DNA of 64,000 nucleotides from Actinotalea lenta (GTDB lineage Bacteria > Actinomycetota > Actinomycetes > Actinomycetales > Cellulomonadaceae), in contig NZ_JAUQYP010000001.1 of NCBI RefSeq assembly GCF_030586465.1, positions 1,224,834 to 1,288,833 of the forward strand, in the 5' to 3' direction. Each line of letters begins with the position of its first letter. Position 1 is the first letter of the stretch. A program made the translations under genes and the position numbers. The notes beneath the pieces were generated by a model that was given only the letters and a program-made list of their open reading frames with translations, had not been told where the DNA came from and did not search any database. This document shows, piece by piece, positions 40,766-49,950 of the stretch.

Positions 40766-42127
40766 TCACGGCACCCCGGCGCCGCGGGCGGCAGGGTGCG
40801 CGGCCTCGACACGGTTGCGCCCGGACTCCTTGGCCCGGTAGAGCGCTGCGTCGGCCTCGCGCAGCAGATGGCCGATCGGGTCGGCGGCGTCCCCCGCAAC
40901 GCCGACGCCCACGCTGACCGTGGCCTGCAGGCACGTCCCGTCCCGCAGCCGCAACGGGCTGCGGGCCACGGCCTCCCGGAGCCGCTCGGCGGCGGCCGCA
41001 GCCTCGCCGGCGCCCTGCCCGGGCAGGACGGCGACGAACTCCTCACCGCCGTACCGAAGCACCACGTCCTCGGCGCGCAGCGCTCGGCGGCAGGTGTCCG
41101 CGACGTGGGCGAGCAGGCGGTCGCCGACCAGGTGGCCGTGGGCGTCGTTGACGGCCTTGAAGTGGTCCAGGTCGATCATCGCGACGGCGACCGGGGCGCG
41201 GTCCCCACCGCGCAGGTGCTCGGCGAGGGCGGCCAGGCCGGCCCGTCGGTTGAGCACCCCGGTCAGCTCGTCGACCCGGGACTGCACGGCGAGGCGCTCG
41301 TGCGCCACGGCGTTGGACAGCGACACCGCGAGGGTCGCCGCGAACACCTGGACCAGGCGCCGCCGGCCCGGGTCCGGGCTCGTGCCCGGGAGCAGGAGCA
41401 CCCCGAGCGCCGCTTCCTCGACCGCCAGTGCGGTGCACGACCAGCCGAGGCGCGCCACGTCCGCCTCGGTCCGTCGGGCCGCCTGCGGACCCCTCAGGTA
41501 GCTCTCGCACGCGTTCAACAGCTCCGCCGGGACGGCGCCGTCGGTCACCACGCGGCGGTCCCCGTCGGTCGAGACCAGCACGGCGGCGCCCGCGGCGCCC
41601 GACCGTGCCCGGAGCTCGCCGAGCGCGGTGCGGCACAGGCGCTCCGCGTCCAGACCGCTGGTCGCCGCGCGGGTGAGGTCGGCGAGGTCCCGCTGCGCCG
41701 CGTGGGCACGGCCCACGGCGTCGACGAGCGCATTGAAGTCGGCCGCCACGGCACCGATCTCGTCGGCCGAGTCCACCGGAACGTGGCAGCCGTCCCGGCA
41801 CAGCTCGACGTCGCCCGAGACCACGGAGTGCTCCACGGACGTGCGCACGGCCCGCATCGCCCGGGCGAGTCGCGACAGGCGGCTCCCGATCACCAGGCGG
41901 GCGAGCAGGGCGTTGGCCGCCGCGACGAGGAGTCCGGCCACGACGCAGAGGATCCGGGTCCGGCCGGAGGTCGCCACCTGCGGCGCGAAGCCGGTGGCCA
42001 CCAGGACCGACGGGAACCCCAGGCCGACGGCGGCGCCCACGACGGCGCTGTACACCAGCACGTCCACGGTCGCGCTGCCGGTCAGCACCGGGAGCTGCCA
42101 CCGCGTCGCGAGGCCTCGCGCGGCCAT
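40766..42127 (-). CDS. Diguanylate cyclase with membrane, HAMP-like and GAF-like regions
   Basis: A 453-residue protein. Two membrane helices (about 15-75), a HAMP-like linker (VIGSRLSRLARAMRAV), a GAF-like sensor (about 140-275), then a GGDEF domain starting VDELTGVLNRRAGL. The active site is YGGEEF, an accepted variant, and the inhibitory RxxD site (RAED) lies five residues before it, so it should make c-di-GMP and be feedback inhibited. The ATG at 42127 has AGGAGG ahead. It is the last gene of a minus-strand signalling block. Confidence 0.88.
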   Translation of the reverse strand: MAARGLATRWQLPVLTGSATVDVLVYSAVVGAAVGLGFPSVLVATGFAPQVATSGRTRILCVVAGLLVAAANALLARLVIGSRLSRLARAMRAVRTSVEHSVVSGDVELCRDGCHVPVDSADEIGAVAADFNALVDAVGRAHAAQRDLADLTRAATSGLDAERLCRTALGELRARSGAAGAAVLVSTDGDRRVVTDGAVPAELLNACESYLRGPQAARRTEADVARLGWSCTALAVEEAALGVLLLPGTSPDPGRRRLVQVFAATLAVSLSNAVAHERLAVQSRVDELTGVLNRRAGLAALAEHLRGGDRAPVAVAMIDLDHFKAVNDAHGHLVGDRLLAHVADTCRRALRAEDVVLRYGGEEFVAVLPGQGAGEAAAAAERLREAVARSPLRLRDGTCLQATVSVGVGVAGDAADPIGHLLREADAALYRAKESGRNRVEAAHPAARGAGVP

Positions 42128-42252
42128 GTCGCCTCCTGGGGGGTCAGGATGATCACCAGTCACATCGGCTGGTACCGGCGTCCGCGTGAGGGATTCCCGG
42201 CCCGGATCCAGGACGAGGCCGGTCGGCACGACGCCGCCATGGGCGCCGTGCG

Positions 42253-43317
42253 TCAGCCGGTGACGAGGCCCTCGAGCTCGGCGGCCTTGCGGGCCACGAG
42301 GTCGGCTGAGGCCCGCAGGCTGGTCAGCACCTCCGCGGAGGAGGAGACGGCCGTGGCCACGGCAGCGACGCCGCGGGTCATCTCGTCGGCCACGTTCGCC
42401 TGTTCGCGCACCGCGTCGGCGACGGTGCTCTGCTGCCCCTGGACGTGGTCGATCAGGCGCAGGATCTCGCTGATGGACTCCACGGCGGCGGTGCTGGCGC
42501 CCTCCATCGTGGCGATCATCGCGGTGATCTCGTCGGTGGCCTCCCGGGTGCGGTCCGCCAGGCTCTTGACCTCGCCGGCGACCACCGCGAACCCACGGCC
42601 GGCCTCACCGGCGCGCGCGGCCTCGATCGTGGCGTTGAGCGCGAGGAGGTGGGTCTGCTCGGCGATCGAGGTGATGAGGTTCGAGACCTGACCGATCTTC
42701 GCGACGGACTCGTTGAGCTCGGTGAGGCGGTCCCCGGCCACGCCGGCCGCGCCCACGGCCGTGGCGGTGCCCTCGGAGGCCGCGGCGGAGCTGCTGGCGA
42801 TCTCGCGGATGCTGGCGGACATCTGCTCCGACCCGGCGGCGACGGTCGCCGCGCGGGCGGAGGCCTCGTCGGTGCTCTGGGCCAGGGCGTCGCCCAAGCC
42901 GGTCAGCTCCGTGGCGGACGAGGCGAGCGCATCGGCGACGTCCTTGGTCCCGCGGGCGGCGGTGCGGGCCGCGGTCACGTCGGACCACACCCCCACGAAG
43001 CCGCCCTCGATCCGCGACACCTGGAGGTCCACCTCCACCTGCACGTCCCCGACCCCGTGGGTCACGGTCCGGTTCACGGGGAAGGACGGCGCCGTGGTCA
43101 CGACCCGGGCGAGCTCGTCGCGCAGCGCGCCGAGCACGGGCGCTCCGTACGTCGCCGTGACGGCGTCGGCGAGTGCACCGCCGGCGCGGTTGCGGTGCAC
43201 CACGGTCCCCGTCTCGTCCACCACGAGGGCCGCGACGGGGAGCTCTTCGAGGATCGCTGCCGCTCCCACCCGGTCCAGCACCGGGGTGGCTGCGGAGGTG
43301 TGACGTGCGCGCTTCAT
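42253..43317 (-). CDS. Soluble methyl-accepting chemotaxis-type protein with PAS domain
   Basis: A 354-residue protein without membrane helices. An N-terminal PAS domain (about 18-118: [18 protein letters not shown] ... [12 protein letters not shown]) is followed by an MCP signalling coiled coil with the hairpin tip [21 protein letters not shown] and [11 protein letters not shown]. The tip normally has Asn where His is here (EQTNLL). No CheA, CheW or flagellar genes are in the window, so it may act on partners elsewhere or on the nearby cyclases. Confidence 0.88.
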   Translation of the reverse strand: MKRARHTSAATPVLDRVGAAAILEELPVAALVVDETGTVVHRNRAGGALADAVTATYGAPVLGALRDELARVVTTAPSFPVNRTVTHGVGDVQVEVDLQVSRIEGGFVGVWSDVTAARTAARGTKDVADALASSATELTGLGDALAQSTDEASARAATVAAGSEQMSASIREIASSSAAASEGTATAVGAAGVAGDRLTELNESVAKIGQVSNLITSIAEQTHLLALNATIEAARAGEAGRGFAVVAGEVKSLADRTREATDEITAMIATMEGASTAAVESISEILRLIDHVQGQQSTVADAVREQANVADEMTRGVAAVATAVSSSAEVLTSLRASADLVARKAAELEGLVTG

Positions 43318-43407
43318 GACGACCTTCCGTGGGTGAGGGGGGCGTGCCTACCGGTGGGCACCTGTGGAATCGGCAGGTACGGCGCGGCGATGAGACCTTG
43401 GACGGCG

Positions 43408-44625
43408 TCAGTGCTCGTGCCCGGCCGGCGCCGCAAGCCCACCCAGGCAGCGCGGTGCGAGGTCCAGGTCCTGCGCAGGTACCGGGCGACCCAGGTGGTA
43501 GCCCTGCACGTGCGTGCAGCCGAGCGTGCGCAGGACGGCCAGCTGGTCGGCGCGCTCCACGCCCTCGGCGACGGTCGCGGCGCCCAGGCCGTGGGCCATG
43601 TCGATGATCGTGCGGACGAGGGTGGTGACCGTGGGGTCGGTGTCGACCGTGTCGACGAAGGACTTGTCGATCTTCACGACGTCGATGGGGAAGGTGGCGA
43701 GGTAGGTCAACGACGACTCGCCCGTTCCGAAGTCGTCCAGCGCGACCTGGATACCCCGGTCGTGGACCCCGCGCACGGCCCGGAGCGCGAGGCCGGGATC
43801 GCTGACGATCGCTGTCTCGGTGATCTCCACGCACAGCTGGTCCGGACGCGCCCCGGCCAGAGCGATCGCGGCGTCGAGCTGGTCCAGGAAACGGGGGTCG
43901 CTGAGCTGGGCGGCCGAGACGTTCACGGTGATCTGCGGTCCGCCGGCCCACCGCGCCGCCTGCTCGCCCGCCAGACGGAGGACCTCGCGGCCCAGCGGCC
44001 CGATCGCCCCGGTCCGCTCGGCGGCTCCGATGAACCGGGTCGGCGGCACCTCGTGCCCCGGGCGGTCCTGCCACCGGCACAGGGCCTCGACCGCGGTGAC
44101 GCGCCCGTCGGCGAGGGCGACGATCGGCTGCAGGTGCAGGCGGATCTGGTGCCGGCGCACGGCGGCGCGCAGCTGCTGACCCATCAGCACGTCGCCGAGC
44201 ATCGTGCCCAGGTGCCGGGGCGGCTGGCGGGCGAGCCACGCGGTCGCGACCCCCACCAGCGCGAAGAAGGCCAGCCGGATCGCCCAGCTGCCCCAGGGCT
44301 GGGCCCCGCCGGTCTCGATGTCGGGCATCAGGGGCCCCGCGCACAGCCCGGACAACGCCCCCGTCGCCAGGCCCGCCCGGCGGCCGAACCGTGCAGCGGC
44401 GTAGATGATCGGCAGGTAGTAGACGTGCGCCAGGGGGTGCGGCGCGCCGCCCACGGCGTGCAGCGCGGCGGTCGCGGCGCCGACCGCGAGCAGCGTGCCG
44501 CACCACCCGGCGAGCACGGTCACGCGGGCCCGGGCCCACCGCGCGGTGGGCGGCTCGCCGGGTGCGGCCGTCACCCCATCGAGCGTGCGCGGCGCGCCCG
44601 GTGCAGGCCGGGACGGCGATGGCAT
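43408..44625 (-). CDS. EAL-domain c-di-GMP phosphodiesterase with membrane sensor
   Basis: A 405-residue protein. Three to four membrane helices (about 32-130) precede an EAL domain. Catalytic residues are in place: VEALCRW (EAL), TVNVSAAQL, EITETAI, LDDFGTGESS, VKIDKSF, AEGVE and QGYHLGRP, so it is predicted to hydrolyse c-di-GMP. Its ATG directly follows the stop of the TPR-GGDEF gene, with no spacer, so synthesis and breakdown enzymes are made from one mRNA. Confidence 0.9.
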   Translation of the reverse strand: MPSPSRPAPGAPRTLDGVTAAPGEPPTARWARARVTVLAGWCGTLLAVGAATAALHAVGGAPHPLAHVYYLPIIYAAARFGRRAGLATGALSGLCAGPLMPDIETGGAQPWGSWAIRLAFFALVGVATAWLARQPPRHLGTMLGDVLMGQQLRAAVRRHQIRLHLQPIVALADGRVTAVEALCRWQDRPGHEVPPTRFIGAAERTGAIGPLGREVLRLAGEQAARWAGGPQITVNVSAAQLSDPRFLDQLDAAIALAGARPDQLCVEITETAIVSDPGLALRAVRGVHDRGIQVALDDFGTGESSLTYLATFPIDVVKIDKSFVDTVDTDPTVTTLVRTIIDMAHGLGAATVAEGVERADQLAVLRTLGCTHVQGYHLGRPVPAQDLDLAPRCLGGLAAPAGHEH

Positions 44626-46278
44626 TCAGGACACCCAGACCCGGTTGCGGCCGGCGTTCTTGGCCCGGTACATGGCCGCGTCCGCTGCCGCGCACAGCTC
44701 TGCCGGGGTGGCCGGGCCGTCGGCCGTGGTGGTGCCCACGCTCACGGTGACCCGCCCGTCCGGGACGCCGCGCGCCCAGACGAGGGCCTCGATCCTGGCG
44801 CGGATCCGTTCGGCGACGATGCCGGCGGTGCGTCGGTCCGCCGTCGGCAGCACCAGGGCGAACTCCTCGCCCCCGTAGCGCGCGGCGAGGTCGCCGGTCC
44901 GCACCGCGGACGCGAGCGCCTCGCCGAGCCGGGCGAGCACGTGGTCGCCCGTCGCGTGCGAGAACTCGTCGTTGACGCGCTTGAAGTGGTCGACGTCGAT
45001 CAGGCAGACCGACAGGGGCCGGACGCCCGTCGCGCAGTGCCGCGCGAGCTCGTCCTCCAGGGCGCGCCGGTTCGCGAGCCGGGTCAGCGAGTCGTGGGTC
45101 GCCTCCCAGCTCAGCCGGGCGTTGCGCGCCTCGAGCTCGTGCGCTCTCCGGCGCTCCCGGTCCGCGGCGAGCCGCGCCTCGTCCGCGTCCAGTCGGGCTG
45201 CGAGCAGCACGGAGCGACGCTCGGCGAGGCTGTCGAGCCTCGCCGACACCAGGTCGCGCAGCTCGCGCCGCACCGCCAGGGCCGCAGCGAGATCGTCCTG
45301 GGCCTCGAGTCCCGCCGCCACGATCTCCAGCAGCTCGGCGCGCTCGGCCAGCCGCTCGTTCGGCACCGCCACCGCCAGTCCTCGTCTCGCTTCCGCCATG
45401 GCGTCGCCCGGCAGGTCCCGACTCCGCAGGTGCGTGGCGCGCAGCCGGTGCAGGGCGAGTCGCTGGGCCGGGGACGGGAACCGGTCGAGCATCGCCTCGA
45501 CGGAGTCGAGTGCCTGCTCGAGGGCGGCGTCGTCGCCGATCGCGGCCAGAGAGGTCGCCACGGCGAGGCGTGCGTCGATCGCCAGCGCGCTGAGCCCGGC
45601 GGAGTCGGCCTCCTCGACCGCGAGCCTCGCCGCCGCGAGGGCCTGACGCGCGGCGGCGACCGCGCCGCGCGCGTTGGTGCGGCCGATCTGCTCGGACGTC
45701 GCCACGTAGGTGATGGCGAGGCTGACCTGGGCGGCGGCCGCACCGTCCGGGTCGTGTGCGGCCACGGAGAGCCGGCGCGCCTCGGACAGCGTCGCCGCGG
45801 CGCGGGCGGCGAACGGCGGGAACGACGCGTACGTCCTGCCGAGCACCGTGAGCGCCTCGGCGGTGGCCGCGCTGTCCCCGGACCGACGGCACATCGCCAC
45901 GGCACGGCGCATGAGGTCGAGGGCCTGCTCGTCGTCCTCCACCGCGTGGTGCACCAGGCCACGGCACTCCAGGACGCGCGCCTGCCAGACGGGGTCCGCC
46001 AGCGCGGTCGCCACCAGGTCGGCGCGGTCGCAGGCCCGCAGCGCCCCCGCATCGTCCCCGAGCAGCCGCAGGGCGGTGGCGGCGTAGTGGTGGGCGACGA
46101 CCTCGGAGCGCAGGTCCGCGTGCTGCGCGGCGTGCGTCGCGGCGTCCTGCGCGGCCGTCACGCACCCGGCGAGGGTGGTGTGCAGGCTCGCCTCGAGCCG
46201 CGCGACCAGGGCGTCGGCGTCGTCCTCGTTGCGCGCGCTGCGCGCCGCGGTGGCGACCGGGAGCCCGAGGGTCGGCAT
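44626..46278 (-). CDS. TPR-repeat diguanylate cyclase
   Basis: A 550-residue soluble protein. About 40-340 is all-helical with TPR-like repeats (ATALRLLGDDAGALRACDRA and similar), then a coiled coil rich in Arg/Glu/Ala (about 345-390) and a GGDEF domain (HDSLTRLANRRALEDEL). Active site YGGEEF with the inhibitory site RTGD five residues ahead, so probably an active, feedback-inhibited cyclase whose TPR part senses a partner. The ATG at 46278 is chosen over a start 18 codons earlier. First gene of the block. Confidence 0.88.
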   Translation of the reverse strand: MPTLGLPVATAARSARNEDDADALVARLEASLHTTLAGCVTAAQDAATHAAQHADLRSEVVAHHYAATALRLLGDDAGALRACDRADLVATALADPVWQARVLECRGLVHHAVEDDEQALDLMRRAVAMCRRSGDSAATAEALTVLGRTYASFPPFAARAAATLSEARRLSVAAHDPDGAAAAQVSLAITYVATSEQIGRTNARGAVAAARQALAAARLAVEEADSAGLSALAIDARLAVATSLAAIGDDAALEQALDSVEAMLDRFPSPAQRLALHRLRATHLRSRDLPGDAMAEARRGLAVAVPNERLAERAELLEIVAAGLEAQDDLAAALAVRRELRDLVSARLDSLAERRSVLLAARLDADEARLAADRERRRAHELEARNARLSWEATHDSLTRLANRRALEDELARHCATGVRPLSVCLIDVDHFKRVNDEFSHATGDHVLARLGEALASAVRTGDLAARYGGEEFALVLPTADRRTAGIVAERIRARIEALVWARGVPDGRVTVSVGTTTADGPATPAELCAAADAAMYRAKNAGRNRVWVS

Positions 46279-46395
46279 CGACGCGTCGCCCCCTTCGCAT
46301 GGCCGTGGCTGCGGCCCGCGGTAGGGCCGCATCCACGTGATCGGCAGCCGGCCGTGATTCCTGAGATGTGCGGGCAGCGCGCCGCCGGGTGGCAG

Positions 46396-46401
46396 TAGCG
46401 T
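46396..46401 (+). promoter_or_regulatory. TAGCGT -10 element for the AGE-family gene
   Basis: TAGCGT 26 bases before the ATG at 46428, in the 149-base divergent region with the TPR-GGDEF gene. Confidence 0.45.
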
Positions 46402-46427
46402 CGTGCCCCGACCGTCGAGGAGGAACG

Positions 46428-47654
46428 ATGACGATCCCGGGCGACCAGCAGTACCTGGCGGACCAGCGCGCCGACCTGCTGCGCTTCATGGCGGGTGGAG
46501 CCGCCCACGCCGGTTTCGGGTGGCTGCGGGAGGACGGCACCGTCGACGGCGACCGGCCGGTCGAGCTCTGGATCACGTGCCGGATGACGCACGTCGCGGC
46601 GCTCGGTCTGATGGCAGGAGAGGCGCCGGCGGACGGCGGGCCGTCCCGCTCGGACCTGCGTCGCCTGGTGTCGCACGGCGTGGCGTCGCTCGCCGGCCCG
46701 CTGCACGACGACGAGCACGGCGGTTGGTTCGCCGCCGTCGGCCCCGACGGTCCGCGAGTGCGGGTCAAGCAGGCCTACGGCCACGCGTTCGTGGTCCTCG
46801 CGGCCTCCTCGGCCTTCCTCGCGCGCGATCCGCAGGCTGTCGACGTGCTCGAGGAGGCCCTCGAGGTCTCGGCGACCCGGTTCTGGGACGACGAGCAGGG
46901 GCTGAGCGTCGAGGAGTGGGACGAGTCCTGGAGCGCGCTGGACCCGTACCGCGGGGTGAACGCCAACATGCACACGGTCGAGGCGTATCTCGCGGCCGGG
47001 GACGTCACCGGTGACCCGGTGTGGCACGACCGAGCCGGCCGGATCGCCGCGCACGTCGTGGCCTGGGCGCGCGCCAACGACTGGCGCATCCCCGAGCACT
47101 TCGACGCGCACTGGCAGCCGCTGCTGGACCACCACCGGGACCAGCCCGACCACCCGTTCCGGCCCTACGGTGCGACGGTGGGCCACGGCCTGGAGTGGGC
47201 GCGTCTGCTGCTCGCCGTCGACGCGAGCCGGCCCGGTCAGGTGGCTGGGCTGCGGGACGCCGCCGTGGCGCTCTACGACCGCGCGGTCGCGGACGGCTGG
47301 GCCGCGGACGGTGCGGACGGCTTCGTGTACACGACCGACTGGGCGGGGAGCCCCGTGGTGCGCCAGCGCATGCACTGGGTGCTCGCCGAGGCGGTGAACA
47401 CCGCCACGTCGCTGCACCGGGTCACGGGGTCGGCGCGGTACCTGCGCGACGCGACGGACTGGTGGCGGTACGCCGACACGTACCTCGTGGACCACGAGCT
47501 GGGTTCGTGGCACCACGAGCTCGACCCCGAGAACCGCCCCGCCGCGACGGTCTGGCCCGGGAAGCCGGACGTCTACCACGCGTACCAGGCGGCCCTGCTC
47601 CCGACGGTGCCGCTGGTCCCGTCGTTCGCCGCGGCCCTGGCCGCGCGCCGGTGA
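46428..47654 (+). CDS. AGE-family sugar epimerase/isomerase (YihS-like)
   Basis: A 408-residue (alpha/alpha)6-barrel protein of the N-acylglucosamine 2-epimerase family. Conserved pieces: WITCRMTHVAALG, KQAYGHAFVVLAASSA, GVNANMHTVEAYLAA, VGHGLEWARLLLAVDA, and WWRYADTYLVDHELGSWHHELD, whose His residues form the acid/base pair in YihS-type aldose-ketose isomerases. It probably interconverts mannose, fructose or a related sugar. The start has GAGGAGGAA ahead. It converges with the GH10 gene, stops 3 bases apart. Confidence 0.85.
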   Translation: MTIPGDQQYLADQRADLLRFMAGGAAHAGFGWLREDGTVDGDRPVELWITCRMTHVAALGLMAGEAPADGGPSRSDLRRLVSHGVASLAGPLHDDEHGGWFAAVGPDGPRVRVKQAYGHAFVVLAASSAFLARDPQAVDVLEEALEVSATRFWDDEQGLSVEEWDESWSALDPYRGVNANMHTVEAYLAAGDVTGDPVWHDRAGRIAAHVVAWARANDWRIPEHFDAHWQPLLDHHRDQPDHPFRPYGATVGHGLEWARLLLAVDASRPGQVAGLRDAAVALYDRAVADGWAADGADGFVYTTDWAGSPVVRQRMHWVLAEAVNTATSLHRVTGSARYLRDATDWWRYADTYLVDHELGSWHHELDPENRPAATVWPGKPDVYHAYQAALLPTVPLVPSFAAALAARR

Positions 47655-47657
47655 CCC

Positions 47658-48929
47658 TCAGACCTGGGCGGTCACGGCAGTGCTCTCCCCCCGGGTGACC
47701 TCGAACCCCGTGGCGCGGCCGTCGACCGTGACCCGGTAGGCCCCGGCGAAGCCCTCCACGGTCAGGCTGCCGCGCTCGTCGGTCGCCGCCTCGGTGGGTG
47801 CCAGCCACCAGGTGCCCTTCACCAGTCCTCGCAGCGCGTCGTAGGCCGGCTTGGGCGTCCCGTCCGCACGCACGAGGCCGGCCGGTGCACCGAGCCACGA
47901 GCCGTCGTCGGACAGGCCCCAGTAGGTGATCATCTCGACCGAGGGGTGCTGCACGAGGAGCGAGTAGTGCCGGGCGAGCTCCTCGGCCTGGCGCCGCTCT
48001 CCCTCGGGCGTCGAGGGCCACTGCTCGGGCTGGTAGTCGTTGAGGTCGACGATCTCGGGTGGCATCAGCTCCCCGGACACGAGCGTGGTCTCGGTGAAGT
48101 GCAGCGGCAGCCCGAACCGGGAGAACCGCTCGAGCACGTCCAACGTCTTGTCCTCGCCCCACCAGCCCTGGTGCATGTGGCTCTGGAGCCCGATGACATC
48201 GATCTGGACGCCGGCCTCCAGGCACTCGGCGATGAGCTGCTCGTAGGCGGGGGACATGTTGAAGTCGTTGAGCACCAGGGTCCGCGCGCCCGCCTCGCGT
48301 GCCGTGTCGAACGCGAGACGCACGGTCTCCACGCGTCCCAGGCGCTGCGCGATCGGGGTGATCGCGTTCTCCTCGGCCGTGAACACGGGCATGATCACCG
48401 CTTCGTTGATCGCGTCCCACAGGTCCACGACGTCGGCGAAGTCGGTGACCTCGCGGCGGATCCGGCCGCGGACGACGTCGAGGACCTCGTCGGCGGGCAC
48501 GTCCATCAGCCACCGCGGCGCGAGGGTGTGCCAGAGCAGCGGGTGGCCCTTGACGGTCACGCCCTGCTCGCCGAACCACTGCGCGGTGCGGTGCAGGCGG
48601 CGGGTGTCCGGGTGGCCGCGCTCCGGCTCGAAGCCGCGCCAGTAGAACGGCAGGGTCGCGACGTTGTGCACGTCGAACCAGAGCTCGGCGAGGTGCTCGG
48701 CCTGGTCCCGCCGGGCGCCCCCGAAGACCCGGGAGCCGGAGACGTCCTCGCCGTTGGCCAGCTCGATGAAGTCGAAGCCGATGTTGCCGAAGCCGAACGC
48801 GTGGTCGACCTGCTCGACGGTCACGGGCCGGCCGGCCAGTGGCGCGCCGTCGGGGGCGGTCAGCGTGAGCGTGGTCCGTCCCGTGCGGTGTGCGACGTCG
48901 GCGGGGACCTGGGCGGAGACGGTCGGCAT
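47658..48929 (-). CDS. GH10 endo-1,4-beta-xylanase family protein, intracellular
   Basis: A 423-residue protein: an N-terminal carbohydrate-type domain (about 1-60), the GH10 barrel and a short C-terminal beta region. The acid/base Glu is in LWDAINEAV (about 172-180) and the nucleophile Glu in LHFTETTLV (about 270-278); KGHPLLWHTLAP and ITYWGLSDDGSWLG are also family motifs. There is no signal peptide, so it should act on imported xylo-oligosaccharides. It is 34 bases downstream of an AKR gene in a LacI-controlled operon. Confidence 0.9.
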   Translation of the reverse strand: MPTVSAQVPADVAHRTGRTTLTLTAPDGAPLAGRPVTVEQVDHAFGFGNIGFDFIELANGEDVSGSRVFGGARRDQAEHLAELWFDVHNVATLPFYWRGFEPERGHPDTRRLHRTAQWFGEQGVTVKGHPLLWHTLAPRWLMDVPADEVLDVVRGRIRREVTDFADVVDLWDAINEAVIMPVFTAEENAITPIAQRLGRVETVRLAFDTAREAGARTLVLNDFNMSPAYEQLIAECLEAGVQIDVIGLQSHMHQGWWGEDKTLDVLERFSRFGLPLHFTETTLVSGELMPPEIVDLNDYQPEQWPSTPEGERRQAEELARHYSLLVQHPSVEMITYWGLSDDGSWLGAPAGLVRADGTPKPAYDALRGLVKGTWWLAPTEAATDERGSLTVEGFAGAYRVTVDGRATGFEVTRGESTAVTAQV

Positions 48930-48963
48930 GGGTGTCCTCTCGGGGTGGGCGGTGCTGTCGGTC

Positions 48964-49950
48964 TCAGTCGAACGGCGCGTCGAGCCAGGTGTGCCGTGGT
49001 GGCAGCAGGGCCTCCAGCTCGGGCCACAGGTCGTCGGGCACGGTGGCCGTCGCTGCGGCCATCGTGGAGGCCACCCGTTCGGGTCGGCTCATCCCCACGA
49101 CGGTCGTCGTGAAGCGCGCGTCGCGCAACGAGAACTGCAGGGCTGCCGTGGCCAGGTCGACCCCGTGCCGCCGACAGGTCGCGTGCATGGCCCGCACGGA
49201 CTCCAGCACGTCGGGCGGCGCCGGGCGGTACCCGTAGGTGGCCCCGGCCGGCACCGACGGTGCGGCCAGGATGCCGCCGCCGTAGACGGCCGCGTTGATG
49301 AGCGTGAGACCGCGGGCCTGGGCCGCGTCGAGCAGGCCGCCCGCGGACCGGTCCAGCAGGGTCCAGCGGTTGTGCACCAGGAGCGCGTCGAACACGTCGA
49401 GCGCCAGGTAGCGGGCCATCACCTGCACACGGCCGCCGGCCAGGCCGATGGCACCGACGACCCCCGCCTCCTTGAGGCCCACGAGCGCATCGACGGCGCC
49501 GCCCGGGGCGGTGAGCTCGTCGAAGTCGTGGTACTCCGGGTCGTGCAGGTGCACGAGAGGAAGGTGGTCCAGCCCGAGTCGTTGGCGGCTCTCGTCGACC
49601 GACGCGCGCACCCGGTCCCCCGAGTAGTCGGTCCCCTTGGCGTCGACCTTGGTGATGACCGTGACGTCCGGCGGGAACCCGCCGGCCGCCACCGCCGCGG
49701 CGCCGATGCGACGCTCCGACTCGCCGTCGGAGTAGCCGTTGGAGGTGTCGATCGTGCGGATCGGGCTGGCGAGCACGGCGGCGACCGTGTCGGTGCCCTC
49801 CCGTGCACTGACCTCCCTGCCGTAGAGCCGGGGCATGCTGCCCAGCGGGCTCCCGCCGGCGGTCACCGCGGACACGTCTCGTCCGAGCTGACCGAGGGGC
49901 CGCATCCAGGGGTGCGCGGCGCCGTCCGCGCCACGGATCGTCAGGGTCAT
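48964..49950 (-). CDS. Aldo/keto reductase, D-threo-aldose 1-dehydrogenase-like
   Basis: A 328-residue enzyme. Catalytic Asp and Tyr are in TIDTSNGYSDGES (about 67-79), Lys in TVITKVDAKG (about 98) and His in LVHLHDPEYHDF (about 131). The pattern matches aldose dehydrogenases (L-fucose or D-threo-aldose type) that oxidise sugars to lactones. It starts inside the stop of the LacI gene (ATGA), so the regulator and enzyme are coupled; GH10 follows. Confidence 0.87.
   Translation of the reverse strand: MTLTIRGADGAAHPWMRPLGQLGRDVSAVTAGGSPLGSMPRLYGREVSAREGTDTVAAVLASPIRTIDTSNGYSDGESERRIGAAAVAAGGFPPDVTVITKVDAKGTDYSGDRVRASVDESRQRLGLDHLPLVHLHDPEYHDFDELTAPGGAVDALVGLKEAGVVGAIGLAGGRVQVMARYLALDVFDALLVHNRWTLLDRSAGGLLDAAQARGLTLINAAVYGGGILAAPSVPAGATYGYRPAPPDVLESVRAMHATCRRHGVDLATAALQFSLRDARFTTTVVGMSRPERVASTMAAATATVPDDLWPELEALLPPRHTWLDAPFD

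Noticed and set aside
42445-46398. A 1317-codon plus-strand frame across the c-di-GMP block
   Set aside because: It crosses four well-recognised minus-strand genes and has no domain of its own.
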